In this document: piece after piece, positions 13,737 through 14,979 of the stretch
How the letters are laid out: each line of letters begins with the position of its first letter
Numbering within the stretch: the first letter of the stretch is position 1
Position numbers and translations under genes: made by a program
Origin: Planctomycetaceae bacterium
GTDB lineage: Bacteria > Planctomycetota > Phycisphaerae > Phycisphaerales > SM1A02
Direction of reading: 5' to 3'
Length of the DNA: 14,979 bases
Assembly: GCA_002685335.1 (NCBI GenBank)
Contig: NYWY01000061.1
Location: 1 to 14,979, forward strand
Notes under the pieces: model-generated
What the model was told of the DNA's origin: nothing
The model's input: only the letters and a program-made list of their open reading frames with translations
The model's database searches: none

Positions 13737-14168
13737 ATGCGCGTCCCACTGACGATCGCCGGACTGCCGGAACTCCAGTCGTTCACGCGGACCGAGCGAG
13801 CCCGCCTGCTCGCCTCCGCGAACGCGCCCGGTCCGGTTCGGCTCTGGGCCTTCAATTTGAGTCGAGGGGTGTTCCTGGCCGCCGTGGTGTTCCTCGTCCT
13901 CCACTTCAACGGCATCAGTCAGCGACTGGCGGGACCGCTCGGGGTCATCGCGCTCCTGAGCGGCACCGCGGTCTTCGGATGCCTCGTTCACTTCTGGACG
14001 ATCACCCGCATCCGGGGCCAGCTCCGCATGGCGATCGAGGCCTCGAGTCGAGGCCGACTGGTGCCGATCTGCCTTCAATGCGGTCACGATTGCAGTTCCG
14101 TGGAATCGGAGCGCTGTCCCGAATGCGGGGCGGACCGACGGGTCGCCCCCGACCCCGAAAACAGTTGA
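13737..14168 (+). CDS. Small membrane protein with C-terminal zinc ribbon, unknown function
   Basis: A 143-residue protein. The N-terminal 40 residues are soluble and amphipathic. Two membrane segments follow at about 43-57 plus flanks (RGVFLAAVVFLVLHF) and 66-90 (GPLGVIALLSGTAVFGCLVHFWTI). A basic stretch then leads to a cytoplasmic zinc ribbon with C112, C115 and C127, C130 (CLQCGHDC...RCPECGAD). The CxxCGxD...RCPECG ribbon at the end of a small membrane protein is, in my experience, very common in Phycisphaerae-type planctomycetes and is one reason for the taxonomic guess. It begins 28 nt after the B12-MeaB fusion with no terminator between, so it is probably co-transcribed. Its function is unknown and a link to B12 metabolism is not shown. 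Confidence 0.75.
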   Translation: MRVPLTIAGLPELQSFTRTERARLLASANAPGPVRLWAFNLSRGVFLAAVVFLVLHFNGISQRLAGPLGVIALLSGTAVFGCLVHFWTITRIRGQLRMAIEASSRGRLVPICLQCGHDCSSVESERCPECGADRRVAPDPENS

Positions 14169-14206
14169 TCTCCTCCTGAAAACCACCGAGCCAGAGGTCC
14201 ACCGCC

Positions 14207-14686
14207 ATGACCAGCACGATCATCCGCCGAGCCGACCTCGATGACCCGGCCGACCTCGACCCCATCGTCGAACAGACCGTCGCCTTCGCCGCCGAAGGTG
14301 GGCGACAGCTCGACTGGTCGACTCGCCACGCCCTGGGCGATCAGCTTCGGCGCCGGGCGGCGTTCGTACTGGTGGCGGTCGATTCCGGAGACCGGATCGT
14401 CGGTCATCTGATGGCCCAGCAAGTGCTGTCGAGTTTCGGGGGGCGGGAATGCTGCAACATCCACGATCTCTACCTGCGGGAGGAGGCCCGGGGTCGAGGA
14501 CTCGGTCGCCGCCTCATGGATTCCTGCGAGGAACACGCCCGCGCCCTGGGCTGCGGCCGCCTGACCCTCGAAGTGGCGGTGGAGAACGACGCCGCCCGTG
14601 GGCTCTACCGATCGCTCGGCTTCGAGATACCGGAAGAGCGCGGCCCCGCGGGAGCCACGCTCTACGTCGACCGTCGGATCGACTGA
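14207..14686 (+). CDS. GNAT-family N-acetyltransferase
   Basis: A 159-residue single-domain acetyltransferase, the normal length for the family, using acetyl-CoA as donor. Motif A is VxDLYLREEARGRGLG-like: CNIHDLYLREEARGRGLGRRLM, with the pyrophosphate-binding R95-G-R-G98-L-G100. Motif B is LEVAVENDAARGLYRSLGF (121-139) with the usual N127 and Y134 (general acid position). The sequence starts IIRRADLDDPADLDPIVE, as expected for strand 1 and helix 1. The acceptor cannot be predicted; it could be a protein N-terminus, a small amine or a polyamine. GAGG precedes the ATG by about 8 nt. It lies 38 nt after the zinc-ribbon gene and converges on the antiporter gene, their stops being 14 nt apart. 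Confidence 0.9.
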   Translation: MTSTIIRRADLDDPADLDPIVEQTVAFAAEGGRQLDWSTRHALGDQLRRRAAFVLVAVDSGDRIVGHLMAQQVLSSFGGRECCNIHDLYLREEARGRGLGRRLMDSCEEHARALGCGRLTLEVAVENDAARGLYRSLGFEIPEERGPAGATLYVDRRID

Positions 14687-14700
14687 TCGCCACCGATGGA

Positions 14701-14979
14701 TCAGATGAACACGAAGATCACGGAGCCCGCGAAGAGGGCGAAGAGGGCGAAGAGGGAGAGGTGCCGCACGCCCTTCATGATGTTCGCCTCGCCCCGCGCC
14801 AGGCTCTCCGGCAGCAGGAGCAGGGTGATCATCAGGCAAGGCAAGTTCCGGGGTCGAGCCCGAGCGTGAGGGTCTGACCAGCCATGAACGAGATCACCAG
14901 CACCACCGGGATGGTGAGTCCGATGGTGGCCAGAGCCGAGCCGAGGCAGATGTCGACCGCTCGCTGGAGGTTGTCGTGA
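14701..14979 (-). pseudogene. Ca2+/H+ antiporter (ChaA/CAX-like), C-terminal end, single-base frameshift
   Basis: The minus strand entering from the right edge encodes HDNLQRAVDICLGSALATIG, LTIPVVLVISFMAGQTLTLG, LDPGTCLA and then TGA at 14834-14832. Shifting by one base restores an uninterrupted continuation, LMITLLLLPESLARGEANIM then KGVRHLSLFALFALFAGSVI, ending at TGA 14703-14701. The joined sequence follows the C-terminus of ChaA-type calcium/proton antiporters (ALSTIGLTIPVVL...GLEP...LTLLL...G..N...G..H) with no gap at the junction, so one base is missing near 14835-14836 (GG where GGG would keep frame). Membrane helices cover the LTIPVV, LMITLL and LFALFA segments. This may be a true recent mutation or a sequencing or assembly error; most of the gene is outside the window. 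Confidence 0.7.
14730..14756. repeat. Three tandem copies of a 9-bp unit in the antiporter C-terminus
   Basis: CGAAGAGGG is repeated three times exactly (14730-14738, 14739-14747, 14748-14756). On the minus strand it encodes the Leu-Phe-Ala repeat of the last membrane helix. The unit is a multiple of three, so copy-number change would keep the frame. Confidence 0.75.

Noticed and set aside
1..14979. Mobile elements, CRISPR arrays, toxin-antitoxin or defence systems
   Set aside because: I looked for spaced direct repeats, transposase or integrase motifs, terminal inverted repeats and small paired toxin-like genes on both strands and saw none.

Overview
The window comes from a high-GC bacterium, most likely a planctomycete of the Phycisphaerae type. 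This rests on codon use rich in G/C at third positions, a small membrane protein ending in a CxxCG...CPECG zinc ribbon, a DUF1684 protein, and a very long adenosylcobalamin-dependent ribonucleotide reductase. The taxonomic placement is an inference from gene content. I see no rRNA, tRNA, CRISPR array, IS element or prophage, and the window looks chromosomal.

Layout: (1) 1-497, minus strand, the 5' part of a secreted DUF4140/MuiA-like protein, divergent from a 70-residue two-helix membrane protein (589-801). (2) 873-2282, plus strand, a flavoprotein of the soluble pyridine nucleotide transhydrogenase type. It converges on (3) a minus-strand pair, a UvrD/PcrA helicase (3043-5283) followed 18 nt later by a short-chain dehydrogenase (2314-3024). 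(4) 5284-6310 is about 1 kb of non-coding DNA upstream of the reductase. It holds a DnaA-box 9-mer, two NrdR-box-like sites 30 bp apart (the second overlapping a possible -10), a GC dip, a chain of about ten stem-loops, and a possible short ORF overlapping the reductase start. (5) 6311-9877, nrdJ (1188 aa), closed by a strong hairpin terminator. (6) 9925-10285, non-coding, with several hairpins and a second terminator-like hairpin. (7) 10286-12452, plus strand: a DUF1684 protein, a Dabb-domain lipoprotein and an unknown membrane protein, ending at a 13-bp hairpin. (8) 12593-14686, plus strand: a cobalamin-binding domain fused to a MeaB-type G protein, a membrane zinc-ribbon protein and a GNAT acetyltransferase. 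(9) 14701-14979, minus strand, the C-terminal end of a Ca2+/H+ antiporter-like protein whose reading frame is broken by one base.

Two independent gene products depend on adenosylcobalamin: the class II reductase and the MeaB fusion, which would serve a B12 acyl-CoA mutase encoded elsewhere. The most unusual stretch is the long structured leader of nrdJ. The next most notable points are the mutase-less B12-MeaB fusion and the frameshifted antiporter. The remaining genes are ordinary housekeeping or uncharacterised genes.
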